A stretch of DNA of 49,534 nt from a bacterium (GTDB lineage: Bacteria; Verrucomicrobiota; Verrucomicrobiia; Limisphaerales; J093). This document shows, piece by piece, positions 1 to 10,193 of this stretch (its first letter is position 1; each line of letters starts with the position of its first letter). The position numbers and the translations under genes are program-made. The notes under the pieces were generated by a model. The model searched no databases. It was given only the letters and a program-made list of their open reading frames with translations, and was not told where the DNA came from. The stretch lies in the NCBI GenBank assembly GCA_021823625.1, contig JAKANS010000016.1:1-49534 (forward strand), read 5' to 3'.

Positions 1-119
1 GAAGCGGGTGCTCGCCCAACAAGTGTTCGGCCCGAACCTGGTCCCCGACGGCAAAAAAGCCCGTGGTTCCAGCCTGAAACCGTGGTCGCTCCTCGTTGAA
101 ACCTCTCCAACTGGTGGAA

Positions 120-194
120 TGGTGGGTCGGGTGGGACTCGAACCCACGACCAACGGCTTAAAAGGCCGCTGCTCTACCACTGAGCTACCAACCC
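120..194 (-). tRNA. tRNA-Lys (anticodon UUU)
   Basis: Read on the minus strand, the 75 bases fold into a standard cloverleaf. The 7-bp acceptor stem starts GGGTTGG and pairs with CCGACCC. The D arm is GCTC/GAGC. The 5-bp anticodon stem carries the loop CTTTTAA, giving anticodon TTT. There is a 5-nt variable loop, a T arm with TTCGAGT, discriminator A and an encoded CCA end. The loop identifies a lysine tRNA reading AAA and AAG. It lies 168 bp downstream of ftsK on the same strand. Confidence 0.95.
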
Positions 195-362
195 AACGAA
201 GTTCTCGTTTTGGTGCGGCGAAGAAACCAGCGCCGCCTTGAAACAACGAGCGGTTACTATGCGCACACCCACCGGACCGGCAAGCAGTTTCCTCACCGTC
301 GAACCGCGTTGTCCTTCGCGTGCGCCCGAGCGAAGTCGTGTCCGCCACTGGCCGCAGGGGGA

Positions 363-3065
363 CTAGACCGCCTGTTGTCCCCCGCCGTCGGCACCGCCAC
401 CGTCGAGGTCGATAAGTATGTCGCGGGGCTCGGCGCCTTTGCTGGGACCGACAATGCCGCGGTTCTCGAGCTCGTCCATGATTCGGGCAGCGCGGGTGTA
501 GCCCAACCGCAGGCGGCGCTGCATCAAGGACACGCTGGCCTTTTGCTCGCTGCGGATCACCTCGATGCATTGCTGGATCAAGTCTTCGTCTTCGTCACAG
601 CCGCTGTCGTCGCCGAAACTGTTGCTGGGTGCGGAGAGCTGTTTGTGGATTTCCAGGTCGTAATTCGGCTTGCCCTGGCGGGCGATGAAGTCCACGGCGC
701 TTTGGATTTCCTGGTCGGTGACCAAGGCGCCTTGCGCGCGGGTGAGCTTCGCCGAGCCGGGCGGCAGGTACAGCATGTCGCCTTTGCCGAGCAACTTGTC
801 GGCGCCCATCGCGTCAAGAATCGTGCGCGAGTCCACCCGCGACGCGACCTGGAAGGCAATGCGCGCCGGGATGTTTGCCTTGATGACACCGGTGATCACG
901 TCCACGGACGGGCGCTGGGTGGCGACGATGCAATGAATGCCCGCCGCCCGCGCCATCTGGGTGATCCGCGCGATGGCCATCTCGACGTCCGCCGGTGCCA
1001 CGAGCATGAGGTCCGCCAGTTCGTCGATGATGACCACGATGTAGCTGAGCTTGTCGGGGATGACGATGTCCTCGTCCTCGGGCACCACGATGTCTTCGTC
1101 CACCTGCACCGCGAAGCCGTCGGTGCCGGCTTCGATCTTCTCCTTCCGCGCCGTCAATGGCAGTTCCGGCTCCCGCGTCGGCAGCGGCTTGTCCTTGGGC
1201 CGGTCGTTGAAAGCCTTGATGTTGCGGACGCCGACGCGGGCGAAAATCTGGTAGCGCTTCTCCATTTCACTCACCACCCAGCGCAGCGCGAGGATGACCT
1301 TCTTCGGATCGGTGACGACCGGCACGACCAAGTGCGGCAGCGCGTTGTACTGCTGGAGTTCGACCACCTTCGGATCGATCATCACGAACCGGAGCTGGTC
1401 CGGGGCAAAGCGGTAAAGCAGCGACGCCACGATCGAGTTGATGCACACCGATTTGCCGGAGCCGGTGCTGCCGGCGATGAGCAGGTGCGGCATGTCCGCG
1501 AGATCGCCGATGAGCGGATGGCCATAGACATCCTTGCCGAGCGCCAGCGGGATCCGGGCCTTCGAGGTGCGCCATTCCTCGGACTCGAGCAACTCGCGCA
1601 GAATCACCTTCGACTTGATCAAGTTCGGCACCTCGACGCCGACCGAGCTTTTGCCGGGTACGGGGGCGAGGATGTGAATGCGCTCCGCCTTGAGCGCCGC
1701 GGCGATGTTGTTCGTGAGGCCGGTGATTTTCTCCAGCTTAACGCCTGGAGCGGGATGCAGTTCGTACCGCGTGATGGTCGGGCCTTTGGTGATGTCGCCC
1801 AGCGAGACCGAAATGCCGAACTGCTGGAGCGTTTGCTGCATCAACCGGGCGTTCGCCATCAATTCCTCCTTCGACTCGGTAGGCTTCACGGTCAGGTCCG
1901 GCAGGCTGAGCAAGGCGAGCGTGGGCAGTTTGTAATTCCCGATCTGCGGCGGCTTGGCGACGGACAACGGCTTGGGCTTGGGTCGGGCGGGCGGCAGCGG
2001 AAGACGCGGTTGAGCGATCGGAGTCGGCGGGGCGGGTGGCGGTGCGGCACCTTCGACGACCTTGGCCGGACTCTCCACCGGCGGGGCTGGGGCCGCCGCC
2101 TTGCCGAGGATGTCTGCGGTGGTGGCGGCGGCGACTTCGCGGGCTGGAATGACCTCGTCGATTTCGAGCTCGCGGTCGTCCGGCGAGGCGGTCGTCTTGT
2201 TGCCTTTGCCTTTTTCCGGCGTGGCCCGTAACTGCGGCACGCTGAGATCGCGCACGGTCGGTTCGGGCACGGGCTGGAGATCCTGTCCCAGGCCCGGCGG
2301 GACTTCGGCGCCACCGTCCTTGGCGGGCTTGGGTGCCTTGCCGTTGGCCCGCGTGACCTGATCCAGTTCCGCCTGCAAGCGCCGCGCTTCCTTCTCAAGT
2401 TCACGGGTGCGGCGCTCCATCGATCTTTCGTCGCCGGGCACAACCTCGGTTGGCGCCCGCCAGCGTTGCCAGACTGCGCGCAACCACTCCCCAAGCCGGA
2501 AGTTGGTGAGGCCGTAGAACGCGATCACATAAAGGCATCCGTAAAGCAGCGCCGCGCCAAGGTTGCCGAAATAACCGAACGCATAGTGGTTCAGCCCCTG
2601 CCCCACCACGCCGCCAGCACCGGGTGCATTCAGTGCCAGTGAAAGATGCTCCAGGTAACCGGCACCCATGGCGTGCGGATTGCGCGCAAGCTGCGCCAAC
2701 GCCACGCTGTCGGTCCCGAGATCCAGCCCGCCGGCGCAGGTCAACAACAGCAGGACCGCCCACGGCCATTTCCGGCGCAGGTAGCCTAGAAAGCCCAGGA
2801 ACTGCGCCAGGCCGAACCCCAGGAAAATCATCGGCAGCAGGAACGCCGAACCACCGAACACGAAAAACATCGCGTAGCCGGTGCGCGCCCCAATCTGGCC
2901 GATCCAATTGTGCAGCGGGTGGTTGGGCGGGTTGCGGACCTCGGCGAGGTCGTATTTGTCGAACGAAAACAGCGCGGCGAAAAACAGCAACGCCATTGTC
3001 AGCAGGATGATGCCGAGAATGTCACTGCCACCGCGCGCGCCGTTATTCGAATCCTTTCGAGCCAC
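363..3065 (-). CDS. ftsK: DNA translocase FtsK/SpoIIIE family
   Basis: A 900-residue ATP-driven DNA pump that acts at the division septum and moves chromosome termini before septum closure. The N-terminal 190 residues hold about four membrane segments (residues 17-36, about 64-125, about 155-190). A Pro/Ala/Lys-rich linker follows (about 210-390). The motor domain has Walker A GSTGSGKS near residue 531 and a Walker B-type strand ending IDELADLM near 680. The C-terminal gamma winged helix (about 830-890, with SLMQRRLRLGYTRAARIMDE) is the part that reads polar KOPS sequences in known FtsKs. The start is GTG in GTG-GCT-CGA-AAG. It appears to be a single-gene unit; only a weak TTGCAG-N16-TAGATT promoter candidate lies upstream. 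Confidence 0.95.
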   Translation of the reverse strand: MARKDSNNGARGGSDILGIILLTMALLFFAALFSFDKYDLAEVRNPPNHPLHNWIGQIGARTGYAMFFVFGGSAFLLPMIFLGFGLAQFLGFLGYLRRKWPWAVLLLLTCAGGLDLGTDSVALAQLARNPHAMGAGYLEHLSLALNAPGAGGVVGQGLNHYAFGYFGNLGAALLYGCLYVIAFYGLTNFRLGEWLRAVWQRWRAPTEVVPGDERSMERRTRELEKEARRLQAELDQVTRANGKAPKPAKDGGAEVPPGLGQDLQPVPEPTVRDLSVPQLRATPEKGKGNKTTASPDDRELEIDEVIPAREVAAATTADILGKAAAPAPPVESPAKVVEGAAPPPAPPTPIAQPRLPLPPARPKPKPLSVAKPPQIGNYKLPTLALLSLPDLTVKPTESKEELMANARLMQQTLQQFGISVSLGDITKGPTITRYELHPAPGVKLEKITGLTNNIAAALKAERIHILAPVPGKSSVGVEVPNLIKSKVILRELLESEEWRTSKARIPLALGKDVYGHPLIGDLADMPHLLIAGSTGSGKSVCINSIVASLLYRFAPDQLRFVMIDPKVVELQQYNALPHLVVPVVTDPKKVILALRWVVSEMEKRYQIFARVGVRNIKAFNDRPKDKPLPTREPELPLTARKEKIEAGTDGFAVQVDEDIVVPEDEDIVIPDKLSYIVVIIDELADLMLVAPADVEMAIARITQMARAAGIHCIVATQRPSVDVITGVIKANIPARIAFQVASRVDSRTILDAMGADKLLGKGDMLYLPPGSAKLTRAQGALVTDQEIQSAVDFIARQGKPNYDLEIHKQLSAPSNSFGDDSGCDEDEDLIQQCIEVIRSEQKASVSLMQRRLRLGYTRAARIMDELENRGIVGPSKGAEPRDILIDLDGGGADGGGQQAV

Positions 3066-3140
3066 AGGCGCAATCTAGGAACCCCACCCCGGACTGCAAT
3101 GCGGAAAACGGGAAGTTGTCCCCACGCATTCCCCCGCGCC

Positions 3141-3982
3141 TCACGGATACGTCACGCAGAAGAAGCGCGTCGCGCCCGCAGGAGCATTGGTGTAACCGAA
3201 CTGGTCGGTCGCCGAAGTGACCGATGCCAGCATTGACCAGTTTTGGAGATCGTCGCTCGCCTCGACCGTGTAAGTCTGCCCCGGCACGCCCGTCCATTGC
3301 AGCACCCCCGGCGCGGGCGCCTGCACCGTCGGTGGCAACACCAGCGCCACGGATTCGAGCGTCACATCCCCCGCGGCGGACGTGGTGTCGTCGCCGAGGA
3401 AAAGGAAGTTGGGCGTCTCATAAACGTCCGGGAAACCCGCGAAGGCGGTGTAGTCGCGCACCGGACCCGAGAGGAGGGGGCTCCGTTGGCGAACAAGGTG
3501 TAATTCGTGCCTCGAAAACTGAGGATCAGATCGGCCGGGCCGGCCGCGAAGTCGAAGGCTGCATCCTCGGCATGGGTGAAGAGCGGTTGGTCAGCTTGCG
3601 CAAACACGAGGTTCGTCCAAAAGCCGAGCTCGAGACCGCGTTTGTCGCTGCTGAGGGCGATCAGCGAGCAGCCGGCACGCTCGGCCCGCGAGTGCGTTTC
3701 GGCGGCAAGCTGGAACCGCACCGCCACGCCGAAGCCATCGTCGAGGCGGAGCGGCGTGGTGGCGACGCGGGCGTAACCGGTGTTCTCGACGTTCGCGGCG
3801 GTGGTGATCAAGCGCACCGCGGTGCCGGTCTGTTTCTGTTGAGCGAGTCCCGGCAAGGCGGCGTAACTCCAGCCTTGCGCGGCTGGCAGGGTGCCGAGCT
3901 GGCCATTGAAAAGCACCTGGCCCGAGGCGGGCGCAGGAAGGATGAGGGCGGCGAGCAACCACAGCCGAAAACCCAGCTTCAT
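3141..3982 (-). pseudogene. Secreted LamG-like protein gene split by a one-base frameshift
   Basis: Two frames join into one protein. Codons from the ATG at 3982 encode a signal peptide (MKLGFRLWLLAALILPAPAS) and a beta-rich domain resembling a concanavalin/LamG-type fold, continuing to FANGAP near 3482. The natural continuation (LLSGPVRDYTAF through PNFLFLGDDTTSA) is in another frame and ends at 3141 in the C-terminal module also seen in other secreted proteins here (GQTYTVEASDDLQNW, RFFCV). The shift is at a run of five G at 3476-3480 on the plus strand; a sixth G would restore one reading frame of about 280 residues. It may be a sequencing error, a phase-variable tract or real decay. The enzymatic role, if any, is unknown. 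Confidence 0.75.
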
Positions 3983-4244
3983 GCCGGCCATTCTTGCGTG
4001 TGAACCGCCGCCGCGCAAGCCGGCCTCGAAACGGCGAGGCGTGCGCGGCTCGCGAGCGCGGGCGAAGCCCGCTTAGAACCGGTAGGGTGTCTCCCGTCGA
4101 GCCGTGGCTTCTGATTTCTGGCTTTTGGCCTGGCTCGACTGGAGTCTCGCCCTGTCATGATCGCTTCGGTAGCAACTGTCTTTTAGCTGGGAGCGGGGCG
4201 CTCGCGTGCCGGTCTGGCGGCGACTCGCACCGGCGGTGGCGTGG

Positions 4245-5597
<1,353 letters not shown>

Positions 5598-5624
5598 GCG
5601 GGCCGTGGGCGGCCGGACGCCGGG

Positions 5625-7169
5625 TCAGGCGACCAGCCGGAGGTGGCTGAGGCGGAAGATGGCGCCGCGGGGCTCGTTGGGCAGGCAGGCGATCTCCCAA
5701 CCGTGGGCCAGGACGATCTGCTGCACCACCGCAAGGCCCAAGCCGGTGCCTTTCTTCTGCGTGGTAAAGTACGGTTTGAAAATCTCGGTGCGGTGCTCGG
5801 GCGGCACGCCGGGGCCGTTGTCACGCACGTCGAGAAACAGTTCGGACACACCTTGCCTGGCGGCAACGACGCAAATCTCGCCGCCCGGCTCGACGGCCTG
5901 AATGGCGTTGAGCAGCAGGTTGAACAGAGCCTGACGGAGAAGTCGCTCATCGGCTTCAACGGTGAAGTTCTCCGCGAGGGGACGCAAAGAGATTCGTTTT
6001 TCCTCGCAATCGCAGCTCAAGGCACGCACGACCTCGGCCACGACCGGTCCCAACGCCAGGGCGGTGCGGCGCACTTCGCGCGGGCGGGAGTAATTGATGA
6101 ATTCGCTGAGCTGGGCGGTCACGCGGTCGGCTTCGTCGATGATTTGGGCGGACTGCCGGCGGATTTCGGGCGGCGCGTCGTTCTGGCGCGCGATCAACTG
6201 CGCCATGCCGCGAATGATGTTCAGCGGGTTGCGGGTCTCGTGGGCAAGGCCGGCGGCGGCGAGGTTCATTTCCTTGAGGTGGGCGTTCAACTCGCTGGTC
6301 CGCACCAGGCGGATCTGGAGTTCGGCCGACTTGCCCAGGTTGCGCCAGGCCAGCCCCGATCCGACCACCGACACGCTGGCGAGGACGACGATGATGGAGC
6401 GCAGCCACAAATCCTGGCTGCACAGCGCGAGCATGGACTGCAAGGACATCACGAGCACGAAGCTGTGGACGCCCTGTTTCTCCATCAACGCCTTGTAGTC
6501 CTCTTCGCTCATCCAAAACGGACGACCGAAACCCGGCCGGCCGTCGCGCGGCGGGCGCGGGCGACCCCAGCCGCGACCGCGCGTCCGGCCGAAGCCTTCG
6601 CCTTCGACGTTGTGGGAGGCACTGGCGGTATCGCGCGGCGGTGGCGGCTGGCGATTCGTATCCAACTCGTTGAAGAACTCCCGCGGCGGCGGCCGGTTGG
6701 TCTCGGAGCCTGGGCGGTCGCGGTGAGGCAGGATGATCGTGAGGTTGGTGGCGCCGGGCTCGTGCGTCACGTTCGCGCCCAGATCCACCAGGTTGGCCAG
6801 GATCACCCGCTGGTCGCCCCAATGTTCGCCTGTGCGGATCAGATCCTTCGGTTCCAGATCGATCACGGGTCCCGCGGACGCCACCTTGTCCCCGGCGGCG
6901 TTGAGCAAGGCGACGGCCGTCAATTCGCCCTGGCCAACCAGTTCTTTAAGCGCCGACTCCAACGGGCCTTGAAAGGCGAGGCTGCCGAAGCGCCGTTGCG
7001 ACTTGATCACCACACCGAGGGTGGTGGAAATGTCTTTGGCGCGATTCCGCAGCGCCACGCGGGCGGATTTCCGCACCCGGACATGCTCGGCCACCTGCCA
7101 GGCGAGGACGAGGCTCCAGACGGCAAACAACAGGCCGTACACCAGCAGACTGCGACGGGGCGTGTTCAA
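5625..7169 (-). CDS. Membrane sensor histidine kinase (NtrB/ZraS type)
   Basis: A 514-residue inner-membrane kinase. A first membrane helix (about residues 8-24) is followed by a large periplasmic sensor with a PAS/Cache-like pattern and an unusual Arg/Gly/Pro-rich stretch (about 190-215). A second helix lies near 255-275. The dimerisation box HETRNPLNIIRG carries the phosphorylated His310. The catalytic ATPase has the N box (ALFNLLLNAIQAV), G1 (DVRDNGPGVPPE), F box (IFKPYFTTQ) and G2 (KGTGLGLAVV). It follows the secretin gene by 36 bp and precedes the NtrC-type regulator by 27 bp, so the two form a cognate pair. The signal sensed is unknown; co-transcription with the secretion genes suggests envelope or secretion status. 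Confidence 0.92.
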   Translation of the reverse strand: MNTPRRSLLVYGLLFAVWSLVLAWQVAEHVRVRKSARVALRNRAKDISTTLGVVIKSQRRFGSLAFQGPLESALKELVGQGELTAVALLNAAGDKVASAGPVIDLEPKDLIRTGEHWGDQRVILANLVDLGANVTHEPGATNLTIILPHRDRPGSETNRPPPREFFNELDTNRQPPPPRDTASASHNVEGEGFGRTRGRGWGRPRPPRDGRPGFGRPFWMSEEDYKALMEKQGVHSFVLVMSLQSMLALCSQDLWLRSIIVVLASVSVVGSGLAWRNLGKSAELQIRLVRTSELNAHLKEMNLAAAGLAHETRNPLNIIRGMAQLIARQNDAPPEIRRQSAQIIDEADRVTAQLSEFINYSRPREVRRTALALGPVVAEVVRALSCDCEEKRISLRPLAENFTVEADERLLRQALFNLLLNAIQAVEPGGEICVVAARQGVSELFLDVRDNGPGVPPEHRTEIFKPYFTTQKKGTGLGLAVVQQIVLAHGWEIACLPNEPRGAIFRLSHLRLVA

Positions 7170-7205
7170 GGGGGGCTTTCGAGTCCCGGCGGGCGGGATC
7201 GGCGG

Positions 7206-8420
7206 TTACTTCTTCGACTTCGCGTCTTTCTTGGACTTCGCGTCCGAGGCGGCGTCGGCATCCTTGGCCGGCACGCCATCGAGGAAACGATTCAACTCGT
7301 CCTCGGTGAACGCCTTGGGCGCCATTTCCATCTGTCCACGCTCCGCTTGGGAGACCGCGGCGTACTGTTCGGGTGCATTCACGACGATCGGCGTCAGGAA
7401 AATGATGAGTTCGGTTTTCTGGTTCGAGGTGACCTTGTGGCGGAACGCGGCGCCCAAGAAGGGGATGTCTCCCAGCAGCGGGATCTTGCTGACGGATTCC
7501 GTTTTGTTGTTCGACATCAATCCGCCGATGATCACGGTCTCGCGGTTCCCGGTCACGACGACGGTGTCGGCCGAGCGCTTCGCGATGACGGGCACGGCGG
7601 CGTCTTTGGAAATCGCCACGGTCTGGTCGGTCAGCGACGAGATTTCCGGCGAGATGATCATTTCCACCATGTTGTCCGAACTGATGAACGGCGTCACCCG
7701 CAGGATGATGCCGACGTCCGTGTACTGGATGGAATTGATGGCGTTGCCGTAGTTGTCGTAGCGCACGCTGGTGATCAAGGGCACCGACTGACCGACGGTG
7801 ATCGTGGCGGGCTGGTTGTTGCGGGCCATGATCGACGGCCTCGACAGCACCTCGAGTTTCCCGGCCTGGGCGATGGCGCGCAGCGTCACCTGGTAATCCT
7901 GGCTGACGATCTGGTACAAGCCGGCCCCCGGCGGGGCGGGTTGAAAGCTCTGGAGCGGCTGCCCGAGCGCATTCACCGGAATGCCGTTGGAGCCGATCAG
8001 GCCGGAGAGGCCGAACACGTTTGCGGCGTTGCCGACGGTTCCGCTTGAACCGTCAATGTTCTTTCTCATCCCGCCTTCAACGCCGATATCGAGGCTGTTG
8101 TTGTGAGTGACTTCGAGGAACACGACCTTGATGAGCACTTGGGGCCGCGGCCGGTCCAGGTTGGTGATCACCTGGGAGACGTACTTGCTCGTTTCCTCGT
8201 CGGTGATGACGACGACCCGTTTGGTTTCCGGATCGACCGAGATCACCGCGTCGCCGACGGTGCTGTTGTTGTAGTATTCGCGGGTGCTGCCCGAGCCGGA
8301 GCTCGAGCGCCGCGTCGTTTGTCCGCCGAACTGGGCTTGCGCGGGCAACCACGCGCAGCAGCCCGCCAGGATGACCAGTGGCCATCGCCAAAAACTTGCA
8401 CGGTTGATCGTCATGTTCAT
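7206..8420 (-). CDS. gspD: Type II secretion secretin, pore-forming half (GspD C-part)
   Basis: 404 residues carrying the secretin beta-barrel domain that forms the outer-membrane gate of a type II secretion system. It has its own signal peptide (residues 1-30, cleavage likely after AQA). Residues about 50-100 (from DAVISVDPETKRVVV to VLIKVVFLEV) are only the second half of a KH-like secretin N-domain; the first half ends the preceding gene. The barrel shows the conserved VPLITS, YTDVGIILRVTP and VPVIAKRSADTVV...ETVIIGGL...PLLGDIPFLG segments (about 215-345). The C-terminus is Lys/Asp-rich (KSKKDAKSKK) and may be the pilotin-binding tail. It lies 42 bp after the N-domain gene and 36 bp before the kinase. 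A normal GspD is one chain of about 650-750 residues. Confidence 0.92.
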   Translation of the reverse strand: MNMTINRASFWRWPLVILAGCCAWLPAQAQFGGQTTRRSSSGSGSTREYYNNSTVGDAVISVDPETKRVVVITDEETSKYVSQVITNLDRPRPQVLIKVVFLEVTHNNSLDIGVEGGMRKNIDGSSGTVGNAANVFGLSGLIGSNGIPVNALGQPLQSFQPAPPGAGLYQIVSQDYQVTLRAIAQAGKLEVLSRPSIMARNNQPATITVGQSVPLITSVRYDNYGNAINSIQYTDVGIILRVTPFISSDNMVEMIISPEISSLTDQTVAISKDAAVPVIAKRSADTVVVTGNRETVIIGGLMSNNKTESVSKIPLLGDIPFLGAAFRHKVTSNQKTELIIFLTPIVVNAPEQYAAVSQAERGQMEMAPKAFTEDELNRFLDGVPAKDADAASDAKSKKDAKSKK

Positions 8421-8462
8421 CCTGTCATTCGTTAAGGGTTTCCGAGTCGCGCGTTTGGCGGC

Positions 8463-10193
8463 CTAAAAACCACCCTGGGTGGCACCGGTTCGGCGGGTGG
8501 TGCCGGAACCGAAGCCGCTGGACGTGCCGCTCGTGTTTTGCTGGTTCCGGCTGCGGTTGCTCAGGGCGTTGTTTTGCGTGGTCGAACTGCGGTTGTTCCG
8601 CGAGGTGGAGTTGCGTTCGAACATGTCCTGGAGCACCTGCTGCACCTGATCGACTTCCGCGTTCTCCAGCGAATAGACGTAAACGCGCTGCTTCTTGGCC
8701 GGACTCGAGTCGAGCTGGGCGATCATCGCTGCGATCTGCGGCATCAGGTCGCTGGCCGCGCTCACGATGACCGAGGAGGTGCGCATGTCGGCCACGGCGG
8801 TCACTTTGCCCTTTTGCTGGGCGCGGCTGCTTTCGGTGCTCTGATTGTTGCCGCCATTCATGCCGGGGAACGGAAACCCGCCGCGCCCGCCAAACCGAAC
8901 CGAAGAGCGGGTGTCGTCGGTCTTGGTGCTGTCCGGAAACACACTGGTGAGCGTGTCGGCCATTTCCTGCGGGTCGGAGTTGACCAAGTGGAACACGCGC
9001 AACTCGGTGATGTTCTCGGCGTTGGTATCGACCTCTTTCACGAGCTGCTCAATCGTGGGGATGACTTCCTCGGGCGCGCTGACCACCAGGGAGTTGGTGC
9101 GTTCGTCCGCCACGGCGGTCACGCGCGAGGCGGCCTGGCGCGCTTCGCTGACGCCGGTACCGCTATCGGTTCCAGTACCGCCACCCCCTGGGCCGCCGCG
9201 TCCCCCGAAACGGGCCATGAAGGGGTTGAAGTTGTTCCCGCCACGGGCGGACGTGCCGGTGTTCTGCGCGGGAAACAACTCTTTGACGATGATGGCCAAG
9301 TCCTTCGCATCCGCGTACCGGAGCGGGAAGACCCGGATCCCCGAAATGCCGGAAATCGACGTGTCCAGCGCCCGGACGATTTCCACCATCCGGCGAATGT
9401 CGGACTGCACATCGGTTAGAACCAGCGCATTGCCGCTTTCGTTGGCCGTAAGGTTCGCGAAGGTGGGCAGCAGGGGCGTGAGATCCTTGGTCATCTGCAC
9501 CGCGTTGGCGTACCGCACCGGGATGATCTGCGTGACCATTTCCTCGTTCTTGGGAATCTCTTCGGGTTTGTTCCCGACCTTGACCGGGATGTCGCGCTTC
9601 TTCGCCTCGTCACGGTCCACGATGGTCAGCATCCGGCCGTTGCGGATCGCCGCGTAACCGTTCTTGTTGAGAACCGAGTTCAACAGGTCCACCGCCTCGT
9701 CTTTGCTCAGCGGTTGGTTGCTCCAGACATCGACGTTGCCTTGCAACTTGGTTTCCACAACGATGATGAAGCCCGCGGCGTCGCTCAGGTAATTGAGCAC
9801 CATGTCCAACGGCACATTGCGGAAGTTCAAGCGCAGGCCCGCGGCCGGGTTGGCGCCCGGTTGTGCCGGGATGGGATCCATCGGCTTGGCCAGACCGGCC
9901 TGGCCAAGCCCGCCAGTTTCAGTGCCCGCCGGCGGTGCGGGCTCGCCGGGCGGTGGGGCCGCAGCCGGCGGCGATCCAGGCGAGGCGGCGTCCATAGCCG
10001 CGGGTGCGGCGGCTGCCGCCGGCTCTGCTGGCGCGGCTTTCGTCAGCGCGGGTGCAGTGCCGGTCGGAGCCGCCGCCAGCGATACGGCGGGTGCCGCCAC
10101 CGGCGGAGGGAGAGAAGCAGGCGGTTCGGCTGCGATCCCGGGGATCGTTGCCGAAAGACCGGCCAGGAGGATGAAGGTGGGGATGGCTTTCAT
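8463..10193 (-). CDS. gspD: Type II secretion secretin, periplasmic N-domain half
   Basis: 576 residues with secretin N-domains but no barrel. Order: signal peptide (1-22), a Pro/Ala-rich linker (23-117), N0 (about 118-195), N1 (220-280), N2 (284-395, with a Gly-rich insert) and N3 (396-497). The first half of one more N-domain follows (VYVYSLENAEVDQVQQVLQDMF, about 503-525), then a Ser/Asn/Gly-rich tail. The missing half of that last domain begins the next gene, so the two products together make one secretin. The start is the ATG at 10193, whose ATGA overlaps the stop of the GspC-like gene; a longer in-frame extension has no coding character. In known systems N0 contacts GspC and the other N-domains line the periplasmic channel. 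Confidence 0.9.
   Translation of the reverse strand: MKAIPTFILLAGLSATIPGIAAEPPASLPPPVAAPAVSLAAAPTGTAPALTKAAPAEPAAAAAPAAMDAASPGSPPAAAPPPGEPAPPAGTETGGLGQAGLAKPMDPIPAQPGANPAAGLRLNFRNVPLDMVLNYLSDAAGFIIVVETKLQGNVDVWSNQPLSKDEAVDLLNSVLNKNGYAAIRNGRMLTIVDRDEAKKRDIPVKVGNKPEEIPKNEEMVTQIIPVRYANAVQMTKDLTPLLPTFANLTANESGNALVLTDVQSDIRRMVEIVRALDTSISGISGIRVFPLRYADAKDLAIIVKELFPAQNTGTSARGGNNFNPFMARFGGRGGPGGGGTGTDSGTGVSEARQAASRVTAVADERTNSLVVSAPEEVIPTIEQLVKEVDTNAENITELRVFHLVNSDPQEMADTLTSVFPDSTKTDDTRSSVRFGGRGGFPFPGMNGGNNQSTESSRAQQKGKVTAVADMRTSSVIVSAASDLMPQIAAMIAQLDSSPAKKQRVYVYSLENAEVDQVQQVLQDMFERNSTSRNNRSSTTQNNALSNRSRNQQNTSGTSSGFGSGTTRRTGATQGGF

Noticed and set aside
8-241. Possible small gene at the left edge
   Set aside because: It reads through the tRNA-Lys gene and has no recognisable protein pattern.
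210-2231. Open frame of 673 codons on the plus strand
   Set aside because: Antisense to ftsK; His/Arg/Asp-rich translation without a recognisable fold.
4057-4071. GCGGGC-GAA-GCCCGC hairpin as terminator of the secretion operon
   Set aside because: It lies about 175 bp beyond the regulator stop and has no T tract on the minus strand; it may be a palindromic repeat unit instead.
8421-8462. Secretin split as a simple frameshift or sequencing error
   Set aside because: The second gene has a complete signal peptide and the first ends in a separate low-complexity tail, so adding or removing one base cannot rebuild a single GspD chain.
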